Shown piece by piece: positions 20,429 to 29,205 of a stretch of DNA of 64,000 bases. The first letter of the stretch is position 1, and every line of letters starts with the position of its first letter. The stretch is taken from contig BBMW01000010.1 of the NCBI GenBank assembly GCA_000759755.1, positions 62,001-126,000 of the forward strand, in the 5' to 3' direction. The stretch comes from Citrobacter werkmanii NBRC 105721. Its GTDB lineage: Bacteria; Pseudomonadota; Gammaproteobacteria; Enterobacterales; Enterobacteriaceae. The translations under genes and the position numbers were made by a program. The notes beneath the pieces were generated by a model. It did not search any database and was not told the origin of the DNA. It was given only the letters and a program-made list of their open reading frames with translations.

Positions 20429-21058
20429 TTACTTATCAGTAAGAAACTGGAAGTGATGAAATTCATTTGAAATATCCATCACAAACTCTACCGGCAGGTT
20501 GTGTTTGATGAAGGTTAATTTTGCGAACTCAACATCACCATACACCCGGATACAGAAAGGTTTGACTATCTCGCCCTGAGCACCAAAACACTCCTGGAGT
20601 CTGGTATCATCCATAAAAATAAAGTTACCCTTTCTCACTTTAATCTTATCATGCAGGTCACGCCACTTCTCTGGTGTGAGTAGAAAGTTCTGCCATCCAT
20701 TATTTCTCAACATTTCAATCGTGTGGGTGAATTTAAAATAATCATTTTGCATTGTCACATCACCACTTGAGGTGGCGTACAAGTATTCAATTTTAAATTT
20801 TAGTTGTGCATTAATGCTTTTTTTCTTGCCTTCATCAATTAACCATTGAAGCTCATTGGCAACACTTCGTGAGAAGAGTTTTCTTTTTTTTGCGATAGCC
20901 AACCAATGCATAATAAAAATATGCTCTGACATTTTAGAGTGGATCTTGTGATCCTGCATTGCGATACCAATTGCCACTAACGCGCTCCAGGTAAACGCTT
21001 CGAGCTCATCCTGATAATGATGCCTCGATTTACTCACTTTTCCTAAATTTTTTACCAC
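20429..21058 (-). CDS. DUF2913-like protein of unknown function
   Basis: A 209-residue cytoplasmic protein. The N-terminal half is helical, with EAFTWSALVAIGIAMQD, SEHIFIMHWLAIAKKRKLFSRSVANELQWLIDEG and LKFKIEYLY. This spacing resembles my recollection of the DUF2913 family of enterobacteria and vibrios; I am moderately sure. The region is clearly richer in A+T than foxA or pepT on either side, which suggests acquisition. No function can be assigned. Confidence 0.65.
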   Translation of the reverse strand: MVKNLGKVSKSRHHYQDELEAFTWSALVAIGIAMQDHKIHSKMSEHIFIMHWLAIAKKRKLFSRSVANELQWLIDEGKKKSINAQLKFKIEYLYATSSGDVTMQNDYFKFTHTIEMLRNNGWQNFLLTPEKWRDLHDKIKVRKGNFIFMDDTRLQECFGAQGEIVKPFCIRVYGDVEFAKLTFIKHNLPVEFVMDISNEFHHFQFLTDK

Positions 21059-21310
21059 TTAAAACCCACCCAGAAAAAATCATTATTGTATTTAATTTGT
21101 TACTGCTCAATTTAAAAACCTACTACAACTAAAATCAGCATAATATGATCCAGATTAATTTATCTCAATGTAAAAAAAGTGCCGTAAAACACATTATTTT
21201 TATTAATCATTTATAGCTGCAAGGTTGGCCGCAAATAATAAGAATAGCTCGATAAAGATGAAAACTAATAATTATCACCAGCAATCAATACACCAACGTA
21301 TCAAACCAGA

Positions 21311-21340
21311 AAACCTCCAGATTCAATGAACCGGAGGTTT
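21311..21340 (-). terminator. Terminator of the pepT-dcuC-like operon
   Basis: AAACCTCC / GGAGGTTT stem; on the minus strand the right arm runs into TTTTC. It starts 17 bases past the carrier stop codon. The remaining bases to 21058 are A+T-rich with no visible gene. Confidence 0.75.
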
Positions 21341-21357
21341 GTCTGTAACTGCAATTG

Positions 21358-22719
21358 TTAGTAGAAAATACCGATGATTAGCGTATGGGTAACAAAGCCG
21401 ACAATCAACGGTACGGCGGTACGTTTAACCACATCGAAAGGGGTTATTTTTGCCCCGCTGGAAACGGCGATCACCACGCCAGATACCGGAGAAATGGCCC
21501 GTCCCATATGCGATGCCTGCTGCATCGGCAGAATCATGGCAACGGCGTTAGCCCCCATACTGGCAGCGATTTGCGGGATAAGCTCAACGAATGCCAGAAA
21601 TGGCGCGTTACCCGATCCCATAATGATCGCCGCCGCAAGCGTCACCAGCGCAAACACCACCGCCATGGCGAATGGCGGTAATCCCACGTGTTCGGCCATC
21701 AGGATTAATTGATCAATCGCACCAATGACTTTAATACCATGAGCAAAAACACCCGCCGCTACCAGCAGTCCTACCACACCGGTAAAGGCAGTGCCCATTC
21801 CTTTCAGAAAATGGCTAAATCCTTCGCACACCGCCTTTAAATCTCGCACCCGTAGCCATTCAATCAACATACAAATAGCCATTGAAATAAGCACAATGGT
21901 AATGATATTCAGGTTAATACCACTGACGAACATTTCGGAGGATCCCACTGCCATCAGTATCGGAAGCATGGGAAGAAGCGCATAAAAAGCAGGCGCTTTC
22001 CCTGAGTCAGTCACTTCAGCGCTACCGATTTCCCGTGGTAAGGTCCCCGCTTTACGGTCGCAATAGCGCTGCCAGAAAAAATGGCAGACTCCCACGACCA
22101 AAACGGTAGCCAGAGCTGCCGGTCCCTGGTGGTAGACAACGTATTCCACCACATCCATATTGACCGCTTTCGATCCCCTGATAGCATCGATTGCCGTTGG
22201 GGTGTACGCCACACCAAGCGAGGTGGCAATTACCCCGGCAGCAGAGGCAGCGGAAAGCCCTAATCCCAGCATAATGGGGAACATTGTTCCCATCAACAGT
22301 ACGGCGAGTCCAGTGGCGGAAGGAATAGCTAACTGCAGGAGACTGGCGAGCAGGTACGAGAAAAAAAGCAGAATATAGGGCGAACGCAGCGCACGCAGGG
22401 GTTTTGTGACGACACGCACCACCGCCTCATTTGCACCGATATGATCCATGTAGTGCGCAAATCCCATCAGCGCCATGATCATCAGGCCAAGATCGGCAGC
22501 TCGCGTGCTGAAAAGATCGCGCATAACCTCGAACGGATCGAGAAAGGAAATCCCCGTGCCAGCAACGCCTTTCGGTAGTACGGAACCCCACCCGGTGAGT
22601 GCGGTGCAAATCATCAGCACCAAACCCGCAATAAATAGCACGGGCTCGGCACGATAACCTTTCAGGATCAGACGCGCGACTACCACGATAACCAGCAGGG
22701 CAATTAACACCTGAATCAT
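21358..22719 (-). CDS. DcuC-family anaerobic C4-dicarboxylate-type carrier
   Basis: Inner-membrane carrier of 453 residues with about 12 hydrophobic segments. It shows features of the DcuC family, such as the conserved stretch QLAIPSATGLAVLLMGTMFP and the C-terminal MQQASHMGRAISPVSGVV. Its start overlaps the pepT stop by four bases (ATGA), so it is translated with pepT. That coupling suggests import or exchange of a peptide-derived or amino-acid-like dicarboxylate (for example aspartate or a small acidic peptide) rather than plain fumarate/succinate exchange. The substrate is inferred from context only. Confidence 0.88.
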   Translation of the reverse strand: MIQVLIALLVIVVVARLILKGYRAEPVLFIAGLVLMICTALTGWGSVLPKGVAGTGISFLDPFEVMRDLFSTRAADLGLMIMALMGFAHYMDHIGANEAVVRVVTKPLRALRSPYILLFFSYLLASLLQLAIPSATGLAVLLMGTMFPIMLGLGLSAASAAGVIATSLGVAYTPTAIDAIRGSKAVNMDVVEYVVYHQGPAALATVLVVGVCHFFWQRYCDRKAGTLPREIGSAEVTDSGKAPAFYALLPMLPILMAVGSSEMFVSGINLNIITIVLISMAICMLIEWLRVRDLKAVCEGFSHFLKGMGTAFTGVVGLLVAAGVFAHGIKVIGAIDQLILMAEHVGLPPFAMAVVFALVTLAAAIIMGSGNAPFLAFVELIPQIAASMGANAVAMILPMQQASHMGRAISPVSGVVIAVSSGAKITPFDVVKRTAVPLIVGFVTHTLIIGIFY

Positions 22720-23972
22720 GACTGAGCTCTCCGCTGCGTGAACTCAGCAAAGGTTTCCTCAATGACCGCAACCACGACATCGCTGGCGGCCCGCAGTGAA
22801 CGCACCGGCAGATATTCATAGATTGAGTGAAAATTATGAGCACCGGTAAAAATATTCGGGCATGGCAATCCTTTCTGCGATAAAACCGCACCATCATATC
22901 CGCCGCGCATGGCGACAGGAGCCGGGGTAATCCCACATTTCTGATAGGCGCGTAATGCAATATCAATCGGGTAGTGAGCATCACCCTGCAAACTATTGAA
23001 CACGTTCGCATAGCGATCGGCTAAATGACAGACCACGCTATTTTCGCCCCATAGAGCGCAGGTACTGACGGCAAGCTGACGGATAAATGCCATACGCGCC
23101 TTATAGCCTTCTTCACTAAAGTCGCGGATATCCAGCTTAAGCACCGTGCGGGCGCTGTTACCCTGCAACTGCTTAACCCAGTAATAACCTTCGCGCCCTT
23201 CCGTATATTCAGGCGCTTCTCCGCCAGGCAGCATCGCAATAAACTTATGCGCCATCAGCAGCGAGTTCTTCAGCTTACCTTTGGCTGACATGGGGTGCGC
23301 AGACTGGCCGGTAAAGATGATTTCCGCATCGCCCGCATTCCAGTTCTCATAAACAAACTCCCCGATACCGCAACAATCCAGGGTGTAACCAAAATCAGCG
23401 CCGAAGCTCGCAACATCAAACGCTTTTGCGCCACGTAATCCTTGCTCTTCATCAGGCACAAAACCCACCTTCACCGGCCCATGTTTGATTTCCGGATGTG
23501 CCACCAGATACTGTAATGCGTTCATAATTGCGGCGATGGCTGCTTTATCATCAGCCCCTAACAGACTGGTTCCGTCAGTGACGAGCAGATCATCACCGAT
23601 ATAATTTTTCAGTTCCGGGAATTCGCTTTCGCGCAGAAAAATATTCAGCTCTTTGTTCAGACACAAATCCCCACCGCTATAGTGAAGACGTTGTGCATTT
23701 GTGTCCGCAGTCTGTTCCGCGCTGGTATCCAGATGTCCAAAGAATGAAACGACAGGAACCGTGTCATCAGTATTCCCGGGAAGTGTTGCCGTTACGATAG
23801 CGGTATCCCTGACCTCAATGTTTTCCATTCCTAATGCTTCAAGTTCTGCTGCAAGCAGTTTTGCCAGTACCATTTGACCAGCAGAAGAAGGCATTATCCC
23901 ATTGGCGCCGTTTTCTCTTGAAGTCGTGGTATTAATTTTGGTGTAGTTGATAAAACGTTCAACAATATCCAT
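22716..23972 (-). CDS. Peptidase T-like M20B metallopeptidase
   Basis: A 418-residue dinuclear zinc aminotripeptidase homologue. The metal-site motifs of PepT are present in order: GHLDTS, LGADDKAAIA, VPDEEQG (catalytic and ligand Glu pair), YTLDCCGIGE and a C-terminal NFHS His. The sequence is divergent from the housekeeping PepT I recall from E. coli (for example AHPMSAKGK and GGYDGAVLSQKGLPCPN instead of HPGTAKG and GGTDGAQLSFMGLPCPN), so this is most likely a paralogue. Its neighbour is a DcuC-type carrier coupled by a 4-base overlap. The ribosome site is AGGA nine bases before ATG. Confidence 0.9.
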   Translation of the reverse strand: MDIVERFINYTKINTTTSRENGANGIMPSSAGQMVLAKLLAAELEALGMENIEVRDTAIVTATLPGNTDDTVPVVSFFGHLDTSAEQTADTNAQRLHYSGGDLCLNKELNIFLRESEFPELKNYIGDDLLVTDGTSLLGADDKAAIAAIMNALQYLVAHPEIKHGPVKVGFVPDEEQGLRGAKAFDVASFGADFGYTLDCCGIGEFVYENWNAGDAEIIFTGQSAHPMSAKGKLKNSLLMAHKFIAMLPGGEAPEYTEGREGYYWVKQLQGNSARTVLKLDIRDFSEEGYKARMAFIRQLAVSTCALWGENSVVCHLADRYANVFNSLQGDAHYPIDIALRAYQKCGITPAPVAMRGGYDGAVLSQKGLPCPNIFTGAHNFHSIYEYLPVRSLRAASDVVVAVIEETFAEFTQRRAQS

Positions 23973-24060
23973 TCCAGGAGGTCCTTTAATATTTTATTGA
24001 CGAAATACTGTGAGAGGAGGCTCGCGTACAGCGCGAGTGATATAAAACAGGGAACTGGAT

Positions 24061-24092
24061 AAAACCAGCGTTCATCCCGGAACGCTGGTTTT
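24061..24092. terminator. Bidirectional hairpin in the pepT upstream region
   Basis: AAAACCAGCGTT / AACGCTGGTTTT is a perfect 12-bp inverted repeat with an 8-base loop, with a T run on each strand. It lies about 90 bases upstream of the pepT-like start, so a transcript starting farther up would pass through it. Confidence 0.7.
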
Positions 24093-24610
24093 ATTAACAT
24101 TACGACGTTGATTTATATAAATGAATATAAATTATGCCTGTGATAAAACGCCTTACTGATGGGTAAAATCATACTCCCTGTCCGTGTTTACTGCTATTTC
24201 CCATGGTGTTTAGCTAACAGAAATCATAAACCGGTACTCGTAAGCCTAAGAGATAATAGAAATCATTTAGACTCCACTCATCCATACCGGCCTAAGATAT
24301 ACCATCGCTATATTTTTTTAATGAACGAATACTGTAACTGCAACATGCAACCGTTTGCACTTCTCTAGAAATAGCCACTTAGCGCACTAAAATCCGTGAG
24401 CAAACTCACAATTATATCAATAGCAAAAATTTCTATCATACTGAAAAACCGTGAATTATAAGAAATACTATATAGTCCCTTGGTAAATAGATTCATTATG
24501 ATACTATTCGACATTACCTTATTATCGATGGATAATACTTCCCTAACCATTAATTTTAAACATTACCCACCATAATATTTGTATATATTGGTGATTAATA
24601 AAATCCTGCA
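24093..24610. other. A+T-rich non-coding DNA
   Basis: About 0.5 kb with frequent stops in all frames. The longest open stretches (60-70 codons) have no ribosome site or recognisable sequence. I see no gene here. Confidence 0.5.
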
Positions 24611-24615
24611 CCGGC

Positions 24616-24713
24616 AAAAAAAACCTCTGCCCTGAGAAGAGATTCAGGGCAGAGGTAATACGGGTGTTAAGGACAGATTTATAGTTTTAGTGATAACGGA
24701 AGAGCTTCTTGCG
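24616..24713 (-). ncRNA. Candidate small RNA
   Basis: On the minus strand a strong terminator hairpin, CCTCTGCCCTGA / TCAGGGCAGAGG, is followed by eight T residues. A -10-like TATACT (24720-24725) stands about 100 bases upstream, giving a transcript of about 98 nt that starts near CGGTTCCGC. The -35 region is poor. No gene upstream on this strand needs such a terminator, so a free-standing small RNA fits best. A 17-codon frame (MLRVVYTRFRKKLFRYH) overlaps the 5' end but has no ribosome site. I do not recognise it as a known small RNA. Confidence 0.4.
24624..24655 (-). terminator. Strong intrinsic terminator
   Basis: A perfect 12-bp stem with an 8-base loop, running directly into eight T residues on the minus strand. 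Confidence 0.85.
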
Positions 24714-25057
24714 GAACCGAGTATACACAACTCGCAACATTAAGAAAATTCTTAAAATTGATTAATCGCAAACTCGGTAGAAAATTATTAAAATAATAAA
24801 AAATACCTTATCAAAAAGGCAAATAAAACCTCGCGAATATTAACCCATACTAATCAATTACATGGTACTGAATGCGCTCAATATGCTGAGTTACCATAGA
24901 TATCACTCTATGCACAGACAGAATATCAAATTAATTTAATGCTTTAATAAATGTCTCACATAACGAAAATTTGCAGTTAATAAAGTCACTAAACGCAATA
25001 ACTCGTTATAGATCACATTTTATGTACAAGGAGTTTTCTCTGGAGATTCTGGCTGGT

Positions 25058-25102
25058 ATGATTCATCAGGTAAATACCTTTCAACTCAACCCGAGGCTTT
25101 GA
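25058..25102 (+). CDS. Possible leader ORF 1 upstream of topAI
   Basis: A 14-residue frame, MIHQVNTFQLNPRL, in the 5' region of topAI. An AAGGAG at 25028-25033 stands well upstream, and the frame continues up to a CTG at 25040 at proper distance from it. In E. coli the topAI leader contains a regulatory short ORF (toiL), so leader translation is plausible here, but the correspondence is not shown. Confidence 0.3.
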   Translation: MIHQVNTFQLNPRL

Positions 25103-25165
25103 TGCTGGAGAATGTAATCATCAGATAATCAGCTTACCGACCTTTTCAGGCCGGACTGGTTATCA

Positions 25166-25219
25166 ATGCGCCGAAATCGAATGCGGACACCGCAGTGTGT
25201 TTGCACGTTTTGCACATGA
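25166..25219 (+). CDS. Possible leader ORF 2 upstream of topAI
   Basis: A 17-residue frame rich in Arg and Cys, MRRNRMRTPQCVCTFCT, ending 21 bases before the topAI start. Its ribosome site is weak. It is a candidate for the antibiotic-sensing leader peptide reported for E. coli topAI, judged by position only. Confidence 0.3.
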   Translation: MRRNRMRTPQCVCTFCT

Positions 25220-25222
25220 TGA

Positions 25223-25498
<276 letters not shown>

Positions 25499-25508
25499 GG
25501 AGAGAGAG

Positions 25509-26255
25509 ATGGATATCCCCAAAATTTTTACTATCAGCGAAAGCGCTCATCGCATCCATAACCCGTTCACCGCGCAGAAATATGCCACGTTAGGCCAGGT
25601 GCTGCGCATGGAACCGGGCACCCGCATTCTGGATCTCGGTAGCGGCTCAGGAGAGATGTTGTGCACCTGGGCGCGCGATCATGGTATTTTCGGCATCGGT
25701 ATCGATATGAGCCAGCTGTTTAGCGAACAAGCAACGCTGCGTGCAGCAGAACTGGGCGTCAGTCAGCAGGTGAGTTTTGTCCACGCCGATGCAACGGGCT
25801 ATGTCGCTGAAGAAAAATGCGATATTGCCGCCTGCGTGGGCGCAACCTGGATTGCAGGCGGCGTCACCGGAACGGTCAGACAACTGGAGCAGAGTCTTAA
25901 GCCTGGTGGAATCATACTCATCGGTGAACCGTACTGGCGCCAGATGCCCGCAACGGAGGAAATCGCCCAGTCCTGCGGCGCGACCGCTGTCGCCGATTTT
26001 CTTTCCCTGGCGGAACTCATTTCTTCTTTTGACCCGCTCGGCTATGACGTGGTTGAAATGGTTCTGGCTGACCAGGAAGGTTGGGACAGGTACGAGGCGG
26101 CAAAATGGTTGACGATGCGCCGCTGGCTGGAAGCTAATCAAAACGATGAGTTTGCACCGGAAGTCAGGGAGCAACTGAGAAGTTCACCCGGACGCCACGT
26201 CACCTTCACCCGAGAATACATTGGTTGGGGCGTGTTCGCACTCATGAAGAGGTAA
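25509..26255 (+). CDS. yjhP: YjhP-like SAM-dependent methyltransferase
   Basis: A 248-residue cytoplasmic class I methyltransferase. SAM-binding motif I is ILDLGSGSGEML (residues about 40-51), the acidic end of strand 2 is IGIDMS, and VHADATGY follows. It matches E. coli YjhP in length and in my recollection of sequence. The substrate is unknown. It follows topAI by 10 bases with its own ribosome site AAGGAGAGAGAG, so the two are one operon. In E. coli yjhQ stands between them. Confidence 0.88.
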   Translation: MDIPKIFTISESAHRIHNPFTAQKYATLGQVLRMEPGTRILDLGSGSGEMLCTWARDHGIFGIGIDMSQLFSEQATLRAAELGVSQQVSFVHADATGYVAEEKCDIAACVGATWIAGGVTGTVRQLEQSLKPGGIILIGEPYWRQMPATEEIAQSCGATAVADFLSLAELISSFDPLGYDVVEMVLADQEGWDRYEAAKWLTMRRWLEANQNDEFAPEVREQLRSSPGRHVTFTREYIGWGVFALMKR

Positions 26256-26263
26256 GCTGTGTG

Positions 26264-26291
26264 GTCGGTATAACCGGGAGGTTATACCGAC
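26264..26291. terminator. Terminator between yjhP and the DJ-1-like gene
   Basis: GTCGGTATAAC / GTTATACCGAC, 11-bp perfect stem with a 6-base loop and TTTCTC after it, between convergent genes. Confidence 0.8.
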
Positions 26292-26298
26292 TTTCTCA

Positions 26299-26874
26299 TC
26301 ACTTTGCCGCTGACTGCATTAATACTTCAACAAATTTAGCCAGCCACTGCGGATGCGCGGGCCAGGCTGGCGCAGTCACCAGATTACCGTCGACGTGGGC
26401 TTGATCAATGCCGATATCCGCATAATGTCCGCCGCTCAAACGCACTTCAGGCGCGCAGGCCGGATAGGCGCTACAGGTACGATTTTCTAATATTCCTGCT
26501 GCCGCCAATAATTGAGGACCATGACAGACGGCGGCGATAGGTTTACCCGCCGAGTTAAAATCCTGTACCAGTTGAATGACATCCGGGTTCAGCCGGAGAT
26601 ATTCCGGAGCACGCCCGCCGGGGATCACCAACGCGTCATAATCGACGGCCCGCGCTTCGGCAAAATTCGCATTCAACGTAAAACGGTGTCCCGGTTTTTC
26701 GCTATAGGTTTGCGCCCCATCAAAATCATGAATCGCGGTTTGAACGTAGTCACCCTGGCTCTTATCCGGACAGACTGCATCAACACGATGGCCCAGCATT
26801 TGCAACGCCTGGAAAGGAACCATCGTTTCATAATCTTCGACATAATCGCCAACCAACATCAGTATCTTCTTCAT
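26299..26874 (-). CDS. DJ-1/PfpI-family protein
   Basis: A 191-residue member of the DJ-1/PfpI superfamily. The nucleophile elbow [10 protein letters not shown] places the reactive Cys at 117, and EDYE near residue 13 supplies the conserved Glu. The segment from [14 protein letters not shown] to the elbow resembles the plant DJ-1D and PfpI-like proteins rather than YajL. Family members act as glyoxalases or protein-repair enzymes; the exact activity cannot be read from sequence. It is a single gene. Confidence 0.85.
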   Translation of the reverse strand: MKKILMLVGDYVEDYETMVPFQALQMLGHRVDAVCPDKSQGDYVQTAIHDFDGAQTYSEKPGHRFTLNANFAEARAVDYDALVIPGGRAPEYLRLNPDVIQLVQDFNSAGKPIAAVCHGPQLLAAAGILENRTCSAYPACAPEVRLSGGHYADIGIDQAHVDGNLVTAPAWPAHPQWLAKFVEVLMQSAAK

Positions 26875-27334
26875 TCACGTCCCCCACTCACAGTGATTAA
26901 TGATGAGAAACAGCGGCCATCTTTACTATAGCCCACGCGTATCCCGACATTAATAAATACAGCAGAACATTCGGTCAGATCACAATCTACTGCAAGTCCG
27001 TCAGATGACGACCTTAGCATAAATGGCATGACATAATTCAGCTAGTAAATATATAGCAAAGTAATTTTAACATTAACCTCAATAATATTAAGTGGGTTAT
27101 TTATTATGTTATTTCGCTTATGTCAGGTAAAGTATGCGAAAGCTATTTCTGTGATGAAAAAATGTACGTTCGTCAGGCTTCATAGGGGGCGGCAAAGACG
27201 TACGCCAGTCGCCTTCCCTGTCTGTAAAACAGTATCAATCATTAAAATATCATACATACCACCAGTCCGCGTTTACACTGATAATTTCTGACTTTCAAGG
27301 CAACACATAAAATTTTCCAGATAAAATATATTTT
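26875..27334. other. A+T-rich spacer before the dynamin-like cassette
   Basis: About 460 bases without a supported gene. A 61-codon frame at 27106-27291 has no good ribosome site and no recognisable sequence. It is probably the upstream junction of the acquired cassette. I found no direct repeat, tRNA fragment or integrase. Confidence 0.45.
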
Positions 27335-27350
27335 TGCTACCTGGGTAGCA
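27335..27350. promoter_or_regulatory. 16-bp palindrome upstream of the dynamin-like cassette
   Basis: TGCTACCTGGGTAGCA has 7-bp arms around a 2-base centre. It lies just before a -10-like TATAAA (27359-27364) and about 145 bases before the first gene, the place for an operator. No regulator gene is adjacent. Confidence 0.5.
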
Positions 27351-27492
27351 GAATTTTCTATAAATTTCGTATCCATTTTTCTGCAGTATCCCGCCGCCAC
27401 AGACATTATAAAGAAATAATTATAATTAGAAGACAGTGGGTGATTCTCGTTTTAATATGCTTATAGCTTATTGATAAATGGAAAGGTTGAAC

Positions 27493-29184
27493 ATGTCTGA
27501 TGCATTGACAGGACCGTTAACGCGCCTTATCGGCATAAGTAAAGAATTTGAATCTACCGCACCTCAAATTCCCAATGATTTATGCTCACAATTACATCAA
27601 CTCAAGAATTTTTCCGCCTATGTGCCGCTAATTGGAATCTTTAGCGCGGGAAAATCATCTCTCCTCAATCTCTGGCTGGGGCAGAATATATTACCCGTTG
27701 ACCAGGCACCGACCACAGCATTAGCAACTGAACTGCGGTATGGCGAACAGCAGTCTTTGATTATTACTTTGGCTGATGGCACTGTCAGAGAAGTACACTA
27801 TGCACCGCAAAATGCGCAGGAGGTAAATAATGACGCAACTCAGGAGGATCAGTTTGCCTGCTTAACCTTTCCTTCCTCTCGTCTTCGTGATTTGCAAGGG
27901 CTTATTCCGGTAGATATGCCGGGAGTCGATTCCGGAATAAAACGTCACGTTGATGCCTTTTATCGCTATGCAGAGCGTGGCGCCGCATTCGTTGTGGTCG
28001 TTTCTGCAGAAAGCGGAACGCTGCACGCCAGCCTTGCGGCTGTTCTCCATGAAATTGCTCTCCAGCCTGTTCCTGTAATCCTTGTCTTGACCAAGTGCGA
28101 TAAGTCAACGCCAGAATCGTTAGAAAACGTAGAAGAAGAAATAGCAGGCAGACTTAGCGACATGGGATGTCCGCCGCAGATCGTCATGCGAGCAAGTCGT
28201 AACGATCAAGATACAGCCGAACGTCTGCAGAACGCTTTACTCCAGTTAAATGTTCAGGATCTCAAAATAACCCATTTCGCTGGACAGATTCTGTCGTCAG
28301 CATCTCGTCTAAAAGATCATATCGTTATGCTGCGCAAAAGCAGCACGCTGGATCCCAGCGCCCTGGACGCACAAATTTATCAGTACGAGCGAGCTTATCA
28401 GGAGTTGAACGACTCTCTGGCTCGCCAGAAACGCCGTCTTTCCGGGACTCTTCGTCAGGAAACGATGGATAAAGTCAGCGGAGATGTACATAACGCATTG
28501 GTGAGAAATCTTGACGTATTATATGACTGCCTTGCCCAAGGAGAGGATATTTTCCAGACCCGTACGGCAGCGATTATAAGCGATGTCTATCGCACTTCCC
28601 TGAACCAAGCTCTGCGAGTCAATCTCTCAGACATCATCATGAATATGCAAAATGAGACCGGTGGTGACAACATTGATATTGGCAGTATTCTGCAAAATGG
28701 TTCGCAGACGGCAGTACTGGTTCTGGAAACCCTGGCAACCGTCAGTAAGGGAAGTCGCTGGTATAAACTTATCTCCACAGCCCTTGCAGTAACCACTTCC
28801 GTTATCAACCCTATTGTCGAGTTATTGATCATTTTCTTACCGGATATTATTAAGTTTTTTTCCGATCCGGAAGAACGTAAGCGAGAACTTGTTAAGCAAA
28901 ACTTATTGGAGAAAGTCTTCCCTGAAATCCGGCACCGGGCACGTGAAGCGCTCGCCGATATATTGCCAGAAATTGAGCTGGAACTGATCGCCAGTCTTGA
29001 GGAAGAGTGGCGTACCCGGATAGAAGAGAGCCGCAGGGCGCTTGAGTGTTGCCGTGAAGAAAAGCGCCAGCACGAAGCTGAGTGGCTTGCCCGGCAAGAT
29101 AGCTGGTCCGCTCAAATTGATGGCGTACGAAATATCATGCGGGAAATAGAACAACTGCAAAACTCACCAACTGTACATTCATAA
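27493..29184 (+). CDS. Dynamin-like GTPase A
   Basis: A 563-residue large GTPase. GTP-binding motifs occur in order: G1 GIFSAGKS at 48-55, a switch-I Thr in APTTA near 74, G3 DMPG at 141-144 and G4 TKCD at 200-203. A long helical region follows, with a hydrophobic stretch near 415-460 (LISTALAVTTSVINPIVELL) that could insert into membrane like a dynamin paddle. The tail is Glu/Arg-rich coiled coil. Start: ATG 27478 has no ribosome site, whereas ATG 27493 follows GAAAGG. First of four close genes. Its size is near that of LeoA of enterotoxigenic E. coli, but I cannot show homology beyond the fold. Confidence 0.85.
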   Translation: MSDALTGPLTRLIGISKEFESTAPQIPNDLCSQLHQLKNFSAYVPLIGIFSAGKSSLLNLWLGQNILPVDQAPTTALATELRYGEQQSLIITLADGTVREVHYAPQNAQEVNNDATQEDQFACLTFPSSRLRDLQGLIPVDMPGVDSGIKRHVDAFYRYAERGAAFVVVVSAESGTLHASLAAVLHEIALQPVPVILVLTKCDKSTPESLENVEEEIAGRLSDMGCPPQIVMRASRNDQDTAERLQNALLQLNVQDLKITHFAGQILSSASRLKDHIVMLRKSSTLDPSALDAQIYQYERAYQELNDSLARQKRRLSGTLRQETMDKVSGDVHNALVRNLDVLYDCLAQGEDIFQTRTAAIISDVYRTSLNQALRVNLSDIIMNMQNETGGDNIDIGSILQNGSQTAVLVLETLATVSKGSRWYKLISTALAVTTSVINPIVELLIIFLPDIIKFFSDPEERKRELVKQNLLEKVFPEIRHRAREALADILPEIELELIASLEEEWRTRIEESRRALECCREEKRQHEAEWLARQDSWSAQIDGVRNIMREIEQLQNSPTVHS

Positions 29185-29205
29185 TATCTTCAGGGAAGAT
29201 GAATC

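Noticed and set aside
24159-24550. Frames of 61-69 codons in the A+T-rich spacer
   Set aside because: No ribosome site, low-complexity composition, and both strands are similarly open by chance.
27106-27291. Possible 61-residue gene before the GTPase cassette
   Set aside because: No good ribosome site and no protein-like pattern; the region is non-coding by appearance.
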